Below, piece after piece: positions 36,556-45,409 of a stretch of DNA of 64,000 bases. The notes beneath the pieces were generated by a model. The model saw only the letters and a list, made by a program, of their open reading frames with translations, had not been told where the DNA came from and made no database searches. The stretch is from positions 1 through 64,000 of the forward strand of contig JARYMF010000004.1 in the NCBI GenBank assembly GCA_029907255.1. The letters are read 5' to 3'. The stretch is from Armatimonadota bacterium (GTDB lineage: Bacteria; Armatimonadota; UBA5829; DTJY01). Position numbers and translations under genes: made by a program. Positions within the stretch are counted from its first letter, which is position 1; the number at the start of each line of letters is the position of its first letter.

Positions 36556-36575
36556 GCTTGAGCCAAAATAGAAAT

Positions 36576-36815
36576 TTACTCCGCCGTAAATGGGAGCAAA
36601 GCCATGTGCCTTGCCCGTTTTATTGCCCTAGTTAGCAATCTCTGATGCGAAGCACAAGTTCCGGTTGTTCGCCTAGGAAGAATCTTTCCGCGGTCCGAGA
36701 TAAACTTGCGCAGTTTAGTGGCATTCTTATAGTCAATAGTCTCTACTTTATCTGCACAAAACGTGCAGACTTTTCGCCGCGCTTTCTTGAATTTTGTTGC
36801 ATTCTTTTTCTGCAT
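36576..36815 (-). CDS. rpsR: 30S ribosomal protein S18
   Basis: This 79-residue S18 has [20 protein letters not shown] and the C-terminal [19 protein letters not shown], both near-universal. A CTFC zinc pair is present at about 17-20, marking the zinc-binding form. AAGGAGG lies upstream. It is the last gene of the conserved rpsF-ssb-rpsR operon; rplI is not adjacent. Confidence 0.97.
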   Translation of the reverse strand: MQKKNATKFKKARRKVCTFCADKVETIDYKNATKLRKFISDRGKILPRRTTGTCASHQRLLTRAIKRARHMALLPFTAE

Positions 36816-36866
36816 ATGATTAAGGGCCTCCTTAAAATCTAATCAAGCATTTAAAATAGGCTTTGC

Positions 36867-37301
36867 CTATTCATCGGCAAATGGGTCTTCAAATTCCTCT
36901 TCCTGGGGCTCAATGGCGGTGTCACTTTCCTCAACCACTGGTGCTTCTTCTATCTCTGCCACGCCAGCCTCAGTGCGCTCCTTTGGTCTATCCAAAGACC
37001 TAAGTTTTTCTGCAACAACTTCGGCCGTGCTCCGGCGAGATCCGTCCTGAGCCACCCATGACCTTATTTGAAGTCTCCCATCAATAGCAACAAGCCGCCC
37101 CTTTGTAAGATAAGTCGCCGCAAACTCAGCAGCTTGCCTCCACGTCACTATAGGGATAAAATCCGTTTCCCTTTCGCCTTGTGCATTCGACACATTACGG
37201 GTTACGGCCAGCCTGAACGTTGCCACCGCAATTCCGCTAGGCGTGTACTTCAGTTCGGGGTCGGTAGCTAGTCTGCCAATCAATACCACTCTGTTCAACA
37301 T
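36867..37301 (-). CDS. ssb: single-stranded DNA-binding protein
   Basis: About 144 residues. The OB fold begins MLNRVVLIGRLATDPELKYT and contains FIPIVTWRQAAEFAATYLTK and GRLVAIDGRLQIRSW. The acidic tail ends EEFEDPFADE, a variant of the usual D-D-I-P-F tip. ATG 37301 follows GAGGAGG. It lies between S6 and S18 as in most bacteria. Confidence 0.96.
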   Translation of the reverse strand: MLNRVVLIGRLATDPELKYTPSGIAVATFRLAVTRNVSNAQGERETDFIPIVTWRQAAEFAATYLTKGRLVAIDGRLQIRSWVAQDGSRRSTAEVVAEKLRSLDRPKERTEAGVAEIEEAPVVEESDTAIEPQEEEFEDPFADE

Positions 37302-37388
37302 ACTCTCTGCCTCCTCATCTAGGGCTATGAACTCTGGCCAGTTACTCAGTACCCAATCAATACTTCCAACATAGCCCACTATTAATTC

Positions 37389-37682
37389 CTATTTCTCATC
37401 TCTACGAACAATGATGTGCCTAAGCACATCTTCTCCAATCCTAAAGACTCTATCCAACTCGGCGGCAACTTTGGGCTCACTTTTGAAGGTCATCAGCACA
37501 TAGATACCCTCTCGCTGACCTTTGATCTCATAAGCAAGCTTTCGAGTCTCCCAACGGGTAACACCCTCGACTTCACCGCCCTGGGATTCCACTACCTGCT
37601 TATACTTTTCAGTGATGGGGGTAATCTCCTCTTCCTGCAAGCCGGGTGGAATGATGTATAGAGCTTCGTAGGAACGGACCAT
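37389..37682 (-). CDS. rpsF: 30S ribosomal protein S6
   Basis: This 97-residue S6 starts YEALYIIPPGLQEEEITPI and contains RRLAYEI-like (TRKLAYEIKGQREGIYVLM) and VLRHIIVRRDE. GGGGAGGT lies 6 bases upstream. The operon has a strong promoter and a hairpin leader that may bind the S6-S18 complex. Confidence 0.97.
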   Translation of the reverse strand: MVRSYEALYIIPPGLQEEEITPITEKYKQVVESQGGEVEGVTRWETRKLAYEIKGQREGIYVLMTFKSEPKVAAELDRVFRIGEDVLRHIIVRRDEK

Positions 37683-37710
37683 TATTTCACCTCCCCTCGG
37701 ATTAGCAGCC

Positions 37711-37779
37711 CCGGAACTTGGTCCGGAGCAGGAAGGACGCCGGCATTATTATAGTGTTTTGAAAACAAGTTGCCGGCGT
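37711..37779 (-). promoter_or_regulatory. rpsF leader hairpins, S6:S18 autoregulation candidate
   Basis: Between the rpsF promoter and start, ACGCCGGC and GCCGGCGT (37737-37744 with 37772-37779) form an 8-base stem around an inner TGTTTT-G-AAAACA pair. A second hairpin CCGGA/TCCGG lies at 37711-37726. A leader of this size fits the known S6:S18-binding leaders, which carry a conserved CCG; base-by-base match was not tested. Confidence 0.45.
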
Positions 37780-37790
37780 TATTTCGACGC

Positions 37791-37819
37791 ATTATATCAT
37801 GCTTTACAAGCTTTTGCAA
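37791..37819 (-). promoter_or_regulatory. sigma70 promoter of rpsF operon
   Basis: TTGCAA (37814-37819) and TATAAT (37791-37796) are exactly 17 bases apart on the minus strand. This supports placing the start of the symporter gene downstream at 37934. Confidence 0.85.
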
Positions 37820-37933
37820 CGAATATTCTTTTGGGCGGCTTCTACTAAAAACGAAGGAAGCTTATTTTTCATCGGGAAATATAATTCAAAAAGCAAAGAC
37901 GCTCTCTTAATTCCATGCTCTATCGGAGGAAAC

Positions 37934-39667
37934 ATGCTCAAGCGCTTGAATCCCATTGACATCGGAATAATCATCGCATATCTCGCCATCGTAATCGCTC
38001 TAGGAATTTGGATGAAGAAGAAGGCGTCGAAAAACATTGGCAGCTACTTTCTTGGCGAAAGGCAACTTCCCTGGTGGGCGCTAGCAATGTCTGGCAGCTC
38101 GTCTTATTTTGACATAACCGGCACAATGTGGATTGTTAGCTTGTTCGTTACAATCGGGCTGAAAGGCATGTGGGTGCAATGGATTTGGGGATTCATAATT
38201 CCTGTCTTTTATATGGCATATATGGGCAAGTGGATTCGGCGCTCAGGCGTAATGACGGGGTCTGAATGGATGGAAACCCGATTCGGAAGCGGCAAGGCAG
38301 GTGAGGCCGCACGAGCTTCTTATACACTCTACGCCGTCCTAACCATTACTGCATTTCTGGCATATGGCGCAACCGGAATGGGGAAATTTGGCTCGGTCTA
38401 TCTCCCATTTAGTGAACATACCTGCGCAGCTCTGATTATTGGAATTACCGGCATTTACGTAATCGTTGGCGGATTCCATGGCGTTGTAATGGTCGAGATA
38501 TTCCAAACCATCGTTTTAAGCATCGGAGCAATTGTTATCGCATATTTGGGATTTGCTCATGTCTCGCCGCAAGCGCTTTCGGCTAAAGTGCCTTCCGAAT
38601 GGGGCAGCCTCCTCCCAAACAGGTGGGACTTCGCATACATTACCGACCCTGCCTACAAACTCTTCGGGGCGCTTTTAATCATCTGGGTGATGAAAGGCCT
38701 TCTCCTCTCGCTCTCCGGGCCTGAACAACTCTATGATTTTCAACGCTTTTTGGCAGCGAAAAACCCAAAGGAAGCATCGAAGCTTGGTGCGCTTTGGGGA
38801 ATCATACATACAGTCCGCTGGCCCATGGCAATGGGGTTAGCAATACTCGGCATAGTTGGACTGGCAGAAATTGGAGACCCCGAGAAAGTACTCCCTTCGG
38901 TCATCCAAAACATGCTACCTGTTGGGCTTAGGGGATTCGCCATCGCCGCCCTGCTTTCGGGCTTTCTGGCAACGTTTAACTCAACAGTTAACGGCGGGGC
39001 CAGCTATATCGTGAAAGATATTTACCACAAATACATCAATCCGAATGCCTCACAGCGCAAACTAATCTATGCAAGTTATGTATCATCAGCCCTCCTCATT
39101 GCCCTAGGAATAGCTATCGGCTTTGCCGCAAAGTCTATTAATCAAATGTTCACATGGATTATGGGAACCCTCGGCGCCGGAGTACTAATGCCGAATGTTC
39201 TGCGCTGGTATTGGTGGCGGATGAACGGCTGGGGATACGCAGCAGGCGCAGTCTCCGGGATGGTGCTTTCGCTAATCCAAGCGTTTGTGCCGAAATTCGC
39301 CGCTATGCCGCTTTATCTAACCTTCCCTGCCATTGTTTTCTTGGTGCTCGGCATAACCATCGCCGTAACCCTTCTTACTAAGCCAACCGATGAAAAGACT
39401 CTGCGAAAGTTCTATACAGAAGTGCGCCCTGCAGGATGGTGGGGAGCCGTGGCAAAAGACCTGGCTTTAGACGGTAGACTCCGAAGACCATTTAGCCAAG
39501 ATTTTGCAAACGTTTTGATTGGCATCCCTTGGCTAATTGCGATGTGGATGTGCCCTATCTACCTTGTCCTGCATCGCTTTACCGAGGCACTAATCGCCGG
39601 AGGAATTGTCGTAATGACATCGCTTATTCTCTGGCAGACATGGTATCGGAGGCTGGAAGAGGATTAA
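37934..39667 (+). CDS. SLC5-type sodium:solute symporter
   Basis: This 577-residue polytopic protein of the SSS family has about 13 membrane spans. Early features are the FLGERQLPWWALAMSGSSSY loop and LLSGFLATFNSTVNGGASYI near the middle-to-late part, a sodium-site helix. ATG 37934 has GGAGGA upstream; earlier in-frame starts would run through the rpsF promoter. The substrate is probably a sugar or sugar acid, given the glycosidase genes that follow, but this is inferred from context. Confidence 0.9.
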   Translation: MLKRLNPIDIGIIIAYLAIVIALGIWMKKKASKNIGSYFLGERQLPWWALAMSGSSSYFDITGTMWIVSLFVTIGLKGMWVQWIWGFIIPVFYMAYMGKWIRRSGVMTGSEWMETRFGSGKAGEAARASYTLYAVLTITAFLAYGATGMGKFGSVYLPFSEHTCAALIIGITGIYVIVGGFHGVVMVEIFQTIVLSIGAIVIAYLGFAHVSPQALSAKVPSEWGSLLPNRWDFAYITDPAYKLFGALLIIWVMKGLLLSLSGPEQLYDFQRFLAAKNPKEASKLGALWGIIHTVRWPMAMGLAILGIVGLAEIGDPEKVLPSVIQNMLPVGLRGFAIAALLSGFLATFNSTVNGGASYIVKDIYHKYINPNASQRKLIYASYVSSALLIALGIAIGFAAKSINQMFTWIMGTLGAGVLMPNVLRWYWWRMNGWGYAAGAVSGMVLSLIQAFVPKFAAMPLYLTFPAIVFLVLGITIAVTLLTKPTDEKTLRKFYTEVRPAGWWGAVAKDLALDGRLRRPFSQDFANVLIGIPWLIAMWMCPIYLVLHRFTEALIAGGIVVMTSLILWQTWYRRLEED

Positions 39668-39823
39668 CAACCAATAGCAAAACCTCTTGGCACATCCGTA
39701 GCTTCCCCAAACTTTTTATCATTACAATCGGCTTTGTTTGCGTATTTCCACCCAACCAACGTTTAATAACACCCTGAGACGGGAATATGGAAGCTTGAAA
39801 CCCCACCACAAGGAGGTAACATA

Positions 39824-40426
39824 ATGGAAGCAGCATGTGGCAAGCTTGCCCCCGACTTCGAAGCAGCCGGCTACTTTGAAGGCGGCTTCATCAACATTAA
39901 GCTATCAGACTATCGTGGAAAGTGGGTGGTCCTCTGCTTTTATCCCGGCGACTTCACATTCGTCTGACCGACAGAATTGTCGGCGGTCGCCGTCAAACGC
40001 GAAGAACTTGAATCCCTCGGAGTCCAAGTGCTCACAATCAGCGTAGACAGCAAATTCTCACACAAGATATGGCAGGAGGAAGAGCTGTCCAAAATGGTTG
40101 CGGGCGGCGTTCCCTACCCAATGCTAACCGATCCCGGCGGAAAAATTGGCCGCATGTATGGAGTTTTCGATGAAGAAACCGGCGTAAACGTGAGAGGCAG
40201 ATTTATAATAGACCCAGATGGCATAATTCAAGCTATGGAGGTCCTTACACCTCCCGTTGGAAGAAATGTCGCCGAAATGCTTCGCCAGGTAAGGGCGTTC
40301 CAACACACTCGCGAAACTGGTGAAGTTATGCCGTCCGGCTGGCAGCCTGGCAAACCTACACTCAAGCCAGGGCCGAACCTCGTAGGCCATGTTTGGGAGG
40401 TTTGGAAGCCAGACATGGCATTCTGA
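39824..40426 (+). CDS. peroxiredoxin with in-frame TGA at the catalytic cysteine (selenoprotein candidate)
   Basis: This 200-residue AhpC/TSA peroxiredoxin reduces peroxides. Start ATG 39824 follows AAGGAGGT. In the signature P-G-D-F-T-F-V-C-P-T-E the peroxidatic cysteine codon (48) is TGA (39965-39967), read as Sec in selenoproteins. The frame continues cleanly to 40426, with the catalytic Pro41 and Thr45, and Arg124/Arg126 in [11 protein letters not shown]. The resolving cysteine of GEVCP-type enzymes is Met here (GEVMPSGW). The remaining cysteines are Cys5 and Cys38. This pattern is far more likely selenocysteine than a mutation. An annotation pipeline would call two fragments. selA, selB, selC and selD are not in the window. 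Confidence 0.9.
39965..39995 (+). promoter_or_regulatory. putative bacterial SECIS hairpin
   Basis: Right after the TGA, CCGACA-GAAT-TGTCGG forms a 6-base stem. Alternatively CGGC-GGTC-GCCG (39981-39992) forms a small hairpin with a G-rich loop 18-21 bases after the TGA, the distance typical of SelB-binding SECIS elements. The outer TGAC/GTCA can also pair. Confidence 0.55.
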
Positions 40427-40460
40427 GTCAAAAGCTCGATAAGCTAACACAAAAGCCCAG

Positions 40461-42863
40461 CTACTGCATCGAAGGAAGACGGAATCGCCAGATTGGGCGG
40501 TCAACCTTCGCACCCAAGTGCATTTGGAACGCACGGAAAAGGCGGTCCCATTTGTCGCCTTCAAAGAGGCACTCGGGGACAAACGGATTTGCCGCGAAGT
40601 AAACCGCCTCCCCTTTCCCATACCTGTGCGCCGTAATCGCTGGCGTGCCGTCAGCAAACACGGCTAGCACGCGAACATCGGGCTTTGCCGTTTCAACTAG
40701 CCAGCCGTTGTCTTCGGACCATCCGTTCCTGCCAAATATAGGATAAATTGGAAGCGACGTCCCCGCCAGGCAGTCCCCAACCCATTCACTCCTTCGAAGC
40801 ACAAGAAAATTTCGAGCCTTGGGAGCAATCGTTCGAATGCCAAATATTCTTTCACGCCATGAAGAAAGATTCTCCCCGTTGATATCCCATGAAAAGATGC
40901 TCGGGTCCCCAGAAATAACTACGCCGCCTTTGCGAACAAACTCCTCAATCTGCCGAACGACCGACTTCCTCTGATAAGTACCAAAGGGTATGTAGACCGC
41001 TCGATACTTTGATAGGCTTCTTTCCCCCCTTGCTAGCGAATCATCATCTACGAATTCAAACCATGAGCCAACCCTTTCACCAAGCAAGGCATAGGCAGTA
41101 TAAAGCTCATTTGCATTAGTGCTCGGCCCTTTGCTTCGATGCGAATCGGCAGAGTAAAGTATCGCAACCTCCGGGTCATCGGGGATTTTGATTGCCCTCA
41201 TCGAAGTAACAACCTTCGAAATATGCAGCATCATCTTCCATCGGTCGGGATGTGTGAACCTGGGGTTATCCATTTGGTAAAAGTCAATATGGCTAGCGCC
41301 AGCCCGCAGGCTTTGGCTAACCCACTCAAGCAAATCTTCGGGGGTCATGTCGTACCCAGCATAATCGAAAGCTTGCACAATCGCACGAACAGGCTTTCTG
41401 GTGATATCACGCAAGAACTTAGGCCCGAAGCCGTGGTTGTAAAGTCCTCTGCCCTTCATTCGCTCTGCCGAGCTAGCATAAGGGTCACAATCGAAGATAT
41501 CACCATACTTCGCCATGAGAGCAAAGTCAAAGGGTACGAAGCCGGTCATGAACCAATAGTCACATGGATTATAAAGTGCATTTGGGTCAACAGCCTTCAG
41601 CGCCTCGTACATAGTTTTCTTAGAGTCAGCATATTTCGCTGCCATCCAGCGGTTGAAAGCAATCCAACGAAATGGTCGGTTAACATCATCAGCAAGATAT
41701 TCAGGATCCCCAGGAGCGGGCATTGCATATTTGCCGAACCCGAAATCCCTGAGAACCTCTTCTGCGCACTGTCTTGCAAACGGTCCCCATTCCGACATCG
41801 GCCCTTCCGGAAAGTTTATGCTCGGCTCGTCTTTGCCCATATAGGCGAATACATATGGCTTGCCCTTGAATCTCTCAGCTTGCGCTTTGAGATACTCCAC
41901 CGCGGCATTGATATACGCAGGATCAACCAGCGATACCGATGGTTCAGCTGATGTAGAAGCGTGTTTCTTTGGATTCAAAATTTCAGCCCCAGCTTTAATC
42001 GCGGCACTCCTAACATTGCTCATCTCACAAGCGACGTCGAATTTAACCCCAAACCGACGATACACCTCTTCGGCTACTTCTGAATAACCAGGCAAGCCGT
42101 AATAATAAAGCCCGTTTTCGCCAGCCTCCCGAAACATAGCAAGCTGCTCCTGCTTCCACTGTTCATCGGTAAACTTAGCGGATAACTCTGGCGGCAGATT
42201 CTTTTTATTGAGGTTGTGAGTCCAAGCAATAACCGTGTAGCCACCCGGAGAATCGGAGAGCAACTCTTCGAACAATGGACTGCAAGTGCGAAGTACTCTA
42301 AGCTTGCTCCAATCGGCGTTGCGAAGGAGTGAGGTTGGCGTCGAACTTGGCGGTAGCTCTTTCAGCGATACCCGTGCATACGCAATTTCACCAAAACCAG
42401 AAGCACCAAGTACAACCTTGCCGGAGCTCGTAAGAATGGGAGTGCGAAATGCTTCGCGAAACTCTTCCCATTCGCCCGCTTTATCCATATCCGACTCCCG
42501 AGGGAACGAAAGCCTAATAACACCAGCGCTGGCGTTCCCTTCACCAAGCCGATTAAGGAATATAACTAAGTCTCCTGCACAGGCAGGGGAACTACGACGA
42601 TATAGGAAGGAAAGCTCATAGACCGCGTTGGGCTTCAAGCGCATTGTCTCCGATATGTTCGCATGCGCTGCAGGCACAATGGCACAGTTCGAACCATTAG
42701 GCCCCTCGCCGCTGCCCAACCGAATGAGCGCCTTGTCTTTGCCATATAGCTCCCAGTTTTCCAGCCCCATCGAAAAGTCGGAGTTGGTCAGCAGGTTCTG
42801 AGCTTGGCACGCGGCCGCTATTGCAGTAAACACGAGGCACACAACAAGAATTAACCGACCCAA
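40461..42863 (-). CDS. exported GH42-like glycoside hydrolase with carbohydrate-binding N-domain
   Basis: This 800-residue protein begins with a signal peptide (MGRLILVVCLVFTAIAAACQ; the Cys makes a lipoprotein possible). Residues 22-170 resemble a CBM4/9-type jelly roll (LLTNSDFSMGLENWELYG). The central part, about 190-560, has TIM-barrel features (YYGLPGYSEVAEEVYRRFG, AYMGKDEPSINF with a likely acidic pair). The last 230 residues resemble the glutamine-amidotransferase-like domain of GH42 enzymes. The exact activity is unknown. It is convergent with the peroxiredoxin gene and divergent from GH51. Confidence 0.7.
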   Translation of the reverse strand: MGRLILVVCLVFTAIAAACQAQNLLTNSDFSMGLENWELYGKDKALIRLGSGEGPNGSNCAIVPAAHANISETMRLKPNAVYELSFLYRRSSPACAGDLVIFLNRLGEGNASAGVIRLSFPRESDMDKAGEWEEFREAFRTPILTSSGKVVLGASGFGEIAYARVSLKELPPSSTPTSLLRNADWSKLRVLRTCSPLFEELLSDSPGGYTVIAWTHNLNKKNLPPELSAKFTDEQWKQEQLAMFREAGENGLYYYGLPGYSEVAEEVYRRFGVKFDVACEMSNVRSAAIKAGAEILNPKKHASTSAEPSVSLVDPAYINAAVEYLKAQAERFKGKPYVFAYMGKDEPSINFPEGPMSEWGPFARQCAEEVLRDFGFGKYAMPAPGDPEYLADDVNRPFRWIAFNRWMAAKYADSKKTMYEALKAVDPNALYNPCDYWFMTGFVPFDFALMAKYGDIFDCDPYASSAERMKGRGLYNHGFGPKFLRDITRKPVRAIVQAFDYAGYDMTPEDLLEWVSQSLRAGASHIDFYQMDNPRFTHPDRWKMMLHISKVVTSMRAIKIPDDPEVAILYSADSHRSKGPSTNANELYTAYALLGERVGSWFEFVDDDSLARGERSLSKYRAVYIPFGTYQRKSVVRQIEEFVRKGGVVISGDPSIFSWDINGENLSSWRERIFGIRTIAPKARNFLVLRRSEWVGDCLAGTSLPIYPIFGRNGWSEDNGWLVETAKPDVRVLAVFADGTPAITAHRYGKGEAVYFAANPFVPECLFEGDKWDRLFRAFQMHLGAKVDRPIWRFRLPSMQ

Positions 42864-42922
42864 TCACCCCACTCCCTTCTTGGAGAAGTATAACAGCCGC
42901 TACAAGGCACGTCAAACTAAGC

Positions 42923-42951
42923 TTGACAGAACGCTTAGATAGGGCTAGTAT
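42923..42951 (+). promoter_or_regulatory. sigma70-like promoter for the GH51 gene
   Basis: TTGACA (42923-42928) and TAGTAT (42946-42951) are 17 bases apart in the divergent gap, 20 bases before the first ATG. Confidence 0.7.
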
Positions 42952-42971
42952 AGCTTTATATAAATGACCCA

Positions 42972-45026
42972 ATGTGGGTACTCTTATTTAAGGTAGAGAA
43001 ATTGAGGCAAACTGAATCTAAGCCAATAGTAGAGTTCAAGCCCGGCGACAAGCCACAAATTGAGGTATTTGCAGGCGAAAAATCCAAGCCGATATCCCCA
43101 TACCTTTTCGGAAAGTTTACCGAGAACCTTGGTAACAATATATACCATGGCTTCTGGGCGCAGATTCTGCGAAACAGCGGCTTCGAACCATCAAAGTATT
43201 TCAGCCACCACGGCGAGAAGGGCCTTGAGCGGAAGTTAGCTCACTCCGGAATCTCCGAAGTCTGGCCTGACCTCCTTGAGAGTCATAAGGCAGGCGTTGC
43301 TTGCTTCTGGGCACGCTGGGGCACAGGGAACGTTTCGTACTCACTCTCTACCGATAGAATTAACTCGGAAACATCCCAAAGAATTGAAATTCGGTCGCTA
43401 AGCACGCCACAAGTTGGCATTCTCCAACCAATCTATCTGCCAATCCACCGCACCTGCGAATACGAATTTACTGTATGGGCAAAAGGAACGATAAAGGAAC
43501 TCCACGCCATTATCCGAACGCTCGACGGTAAGGACCTCGGCGGAGCAAAGTTTTCAGTAAATCCAAGTTGGCAAAAGTGCAAAGGCAAGTTAACCATTAG
43601 ACGCAATGGCGTCGAGCGTGGGCAGCCGTTACTTCTCACCATCGGAGCTAAAGAAAAGGGAGAAATCTTCCTTGACCAGTGCTTCCTATTCCCAACGGAC
43701 AATGTGGAAGGTTTTGACCCCGACATACTTCATTTTTTAAAAGAATCAAAACTGACAATGCTTCGCTTCCCAGGTGGGAATTTTGTCTCAGGCTACCATT
43801 GGCAGGATGGAGTAGGCCCGCTTGATGAACGCCCAATGCGGGTGAACCCCGCGTGGGACCAGGAAGAGCCAAATCATGTTGGAACGGATGAACACCTTGC
43901 GCTGTGCCGACTGCTAGGTTGTGAGCCCCTGATTTGCATAAATGCAGGAAACGGCACACCTGAGGAGGCAGCGCAGTGGGTTGAATATTGCAACGGCGGA
44001 CTGGACACCGAACTTGGCAAACTTCGCGCAAAAAATGGGCATCCCGAACCCTATGGCGTCAAATACTGGGAGATTGGCAACGAACTTTACGGCAGCTGGC
44101 AAATCGGCAACTGCACACCCGAGGAATATGCCGAACGATACCGCCGATTCTACGAAGCCATGTACGCTGTTGATTCCAACATTAAGTTCATTGCAAACGG
44201 CCAGGACCTAAACTGGAACAAACCCATCATCGAGAAGAACGCCGACATTCTGCGCTCGCTTTCCACACACCAGCTCCGGGGCGCTGGAATTCCTGCGGAA
44301 ACCGACCCGGAAATTGCCTATAAGGCTTTCATGGCATTCCCATTCTGGTTCGAGGCCCATCTTCACGAAATGGCACGCCAAATGGCTGAAGGTGGAATCA
44401 GAGTTCCAACGATTGCACTTACTGAGCTACAAATACACACCCACAAGCCACAACTGCCAAATAACCAAACCCTCTCAGAAGCACTACTTTATGCTGGAAT
44501 GGTAAACGCAGCAATTAGAAGCCAAGGGATAGTGGAGATTATAACCCACTCAGCCCTTGTTAACCACGGCGGCGGCCTGCGGAAACAACGCGAGTTCGTA
44601 TACCCAAACCCAGTTTACTGGGCGCACAGGATGTATGCATCTCAATCCGGGCGAACCCCTGTTAAAATCCACATTACAGGTCCCAAATTCTCAGTTGCAG
44701 AGCTTGCCGACTTGCCCGCATGGAATGACGCACCCTGGCTAGACGCCATTGCTCTACTCGATGAAACAGGTAAGGAAATGAATATTCTCGTATCCAATCG
44801 GCATCCAAAAGACCCACTCACAGTTGATATTGCACTTCATGATTTCCAAGCCGAAGGCGAAGCCTTTGTAGAAACGCTTACAGGCGACGACTTCATGGCT
44901 ATGAATACATTCGATGAACCGGAAGCCGTTAAGCCAATTCACTCGACCACGGGAACACACTCAACGGGCTTTACTCGCACATTCCCACCAAATTCTCTCG
45001 TCAGGTTAAGACTTAAGAAATCCTAG
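42972..45026 (+). CDS. alpha-L-arabinofuranosidase, GH51
   Basis: This 684-residue enzyme removes arabinose from arabinan or arabinoxylan. GH51 motifs include PISPYLFGKFTENLG near 38-52, LRFPGGNFVSGYHWQDG near 260, the acid/base Glu371 in WEIGNEL, and the nucleophile Glu485 in ALTELQIH. The end forms the beta-sandwich domain. No signal peptide is visible, so it should act inside on imported oligosaccharides. The start is uncertain: ATG 42972 lacks a ribosome site, and TTG 43002 has AAGG at suitable spacing. Confidence 0.92.
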   Translation: MWVLLFKVEKLRQTESKPIVEFKPGDKPQIEVFAGEKSKPISPYLFGKFTENLGNNIYHGFWAQILRNSGFEPSKYFSHHGEKGLERKLAHSGISEVWPDLLESHKAGVACFWARWGTGNVSYSLSTDRINSETSQRIEIRSLSTPQVGILQPIYLPIHRTCEYEFTVWAKGTIKELHAIIRTLDGKDLGGAKFSVNPSWQKCKGKLTIRRNGVERGQPLLLTIGAKEKGEIFLDQCFLFPTDNVEGFDPDILHFLKESKLTMLRFPGGNFVSGYHWQDGVGPLDERPMRVNPAWDQEEPNHVGTDEHLALCRLLGCEPLICINAGNGTPEEAAQWVEYCNGGLDTELGKLRAKNGHPEPYGVKYWEIGNELYGSWQIGNCTPEEYAERYRRFYEAMYAVDSNIKFIANGQDLNWNKPIIEKNADILRSLSTHQLRGAGIPAETDPEIAYKAFMAFPFWFEAHLHEMARQMAEGGIRVPTIALTELQIHTHKPQLPNNQTLSEALLYAGMVNAAIRSQGIVEIITHSALVNHGGGLRKQREFVYPNPVYWAHRMYASQSGRTPVKIHITGPKFSVAELADLPAWNDAPWLDAIALLDETGKEMNILVSNRHPKDPLTVDIALHDFQAEGEAFVETLTGDDFMAMNTFDEPEAVKPIHSTTGTHSTGFTRTFPPNSLVRLRLKKS

Positions 45027-45159
45027 CAGTTGGCTAGCATTGCCTGAGTAGAAAAACTTTTTATGTTGAATCTCGATTGATGTATTTTGTTTCTCATGCA
45101 ACCCATAGCTTGCAAAGATGAACCTTATGCGTATTAATGCTTGCACGCCAATCACCAAT

Positions 45160-45192
45160 TTTTCATTGTTTTAGTTTGAAAAACAATGAAAA
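45160..45192. repeat. 13-bp AT-rich inverted repeat
   Basis: TTTTCATTGTTTT and AAAACAATGAAAA are perfect arms around 7 bases. Flanking T/A runs on both sides allow a bidirectional terminator; it could also be an operator upstream of the GHL10 promoter. Confidence 0.55.
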
Positions 45193-45219
45193 GCTTCTGA
45201 AAACTGGTATAAGTGCAGA

Positions 45220-45248
45220 TTGACAAAACGGAAACCTGGCAGTATTTT
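45220..45248 (+). promoter_or_regulatory. sigma70-like promoter for the GHL10 gene
   Basis: TTGACA (45220-45225) and TATTTT (45243-45248) are 17 bases apart, giving a leader of about 155 bases. Confidence 0.55.
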
Positions 45249-45409
45249 CGGTATCAAAGGGCCATTTAAATATTCAATTGCTACTTTTGGGAAAATTTAT
45301 AAGTCACAATAGCAGAGTGGAGCAACATTACTAATTCAAAATTAGTCAAAAAAATGGCAAGAATGCGGCATCCTAAAAAGAACATAACGGAAAGGAGAAT
45401 TAATAAAAC

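Larger units (their letters stand above)
45027..45409. other. intergenic region with inverted repeat and promoter
   Basis: No gene is seen in these 383 AT-rich bases. They contain a 13-base inverted repeat (45160-45192), a TTGACA/TATTTT promoter (45220-45248), and a 7-base hairpin ACTAATT/AATTAGT (45330-45346) in the leader of the next gene. Confidence 0.6.

Noticed and set aside
37799-37933. Upstream start of the symporter gene
   Set aside because: The region holds the opposite-strand rpsF promoter, and the ATG at 37934 has the ribosome site.
39837-40046. A 69-codon frame covering the peroxiredoxin TGA in another frame
   Set aside because: It is a shadow of the peroxiredoxin; the conserved sequence lies in the frame with the TGA.
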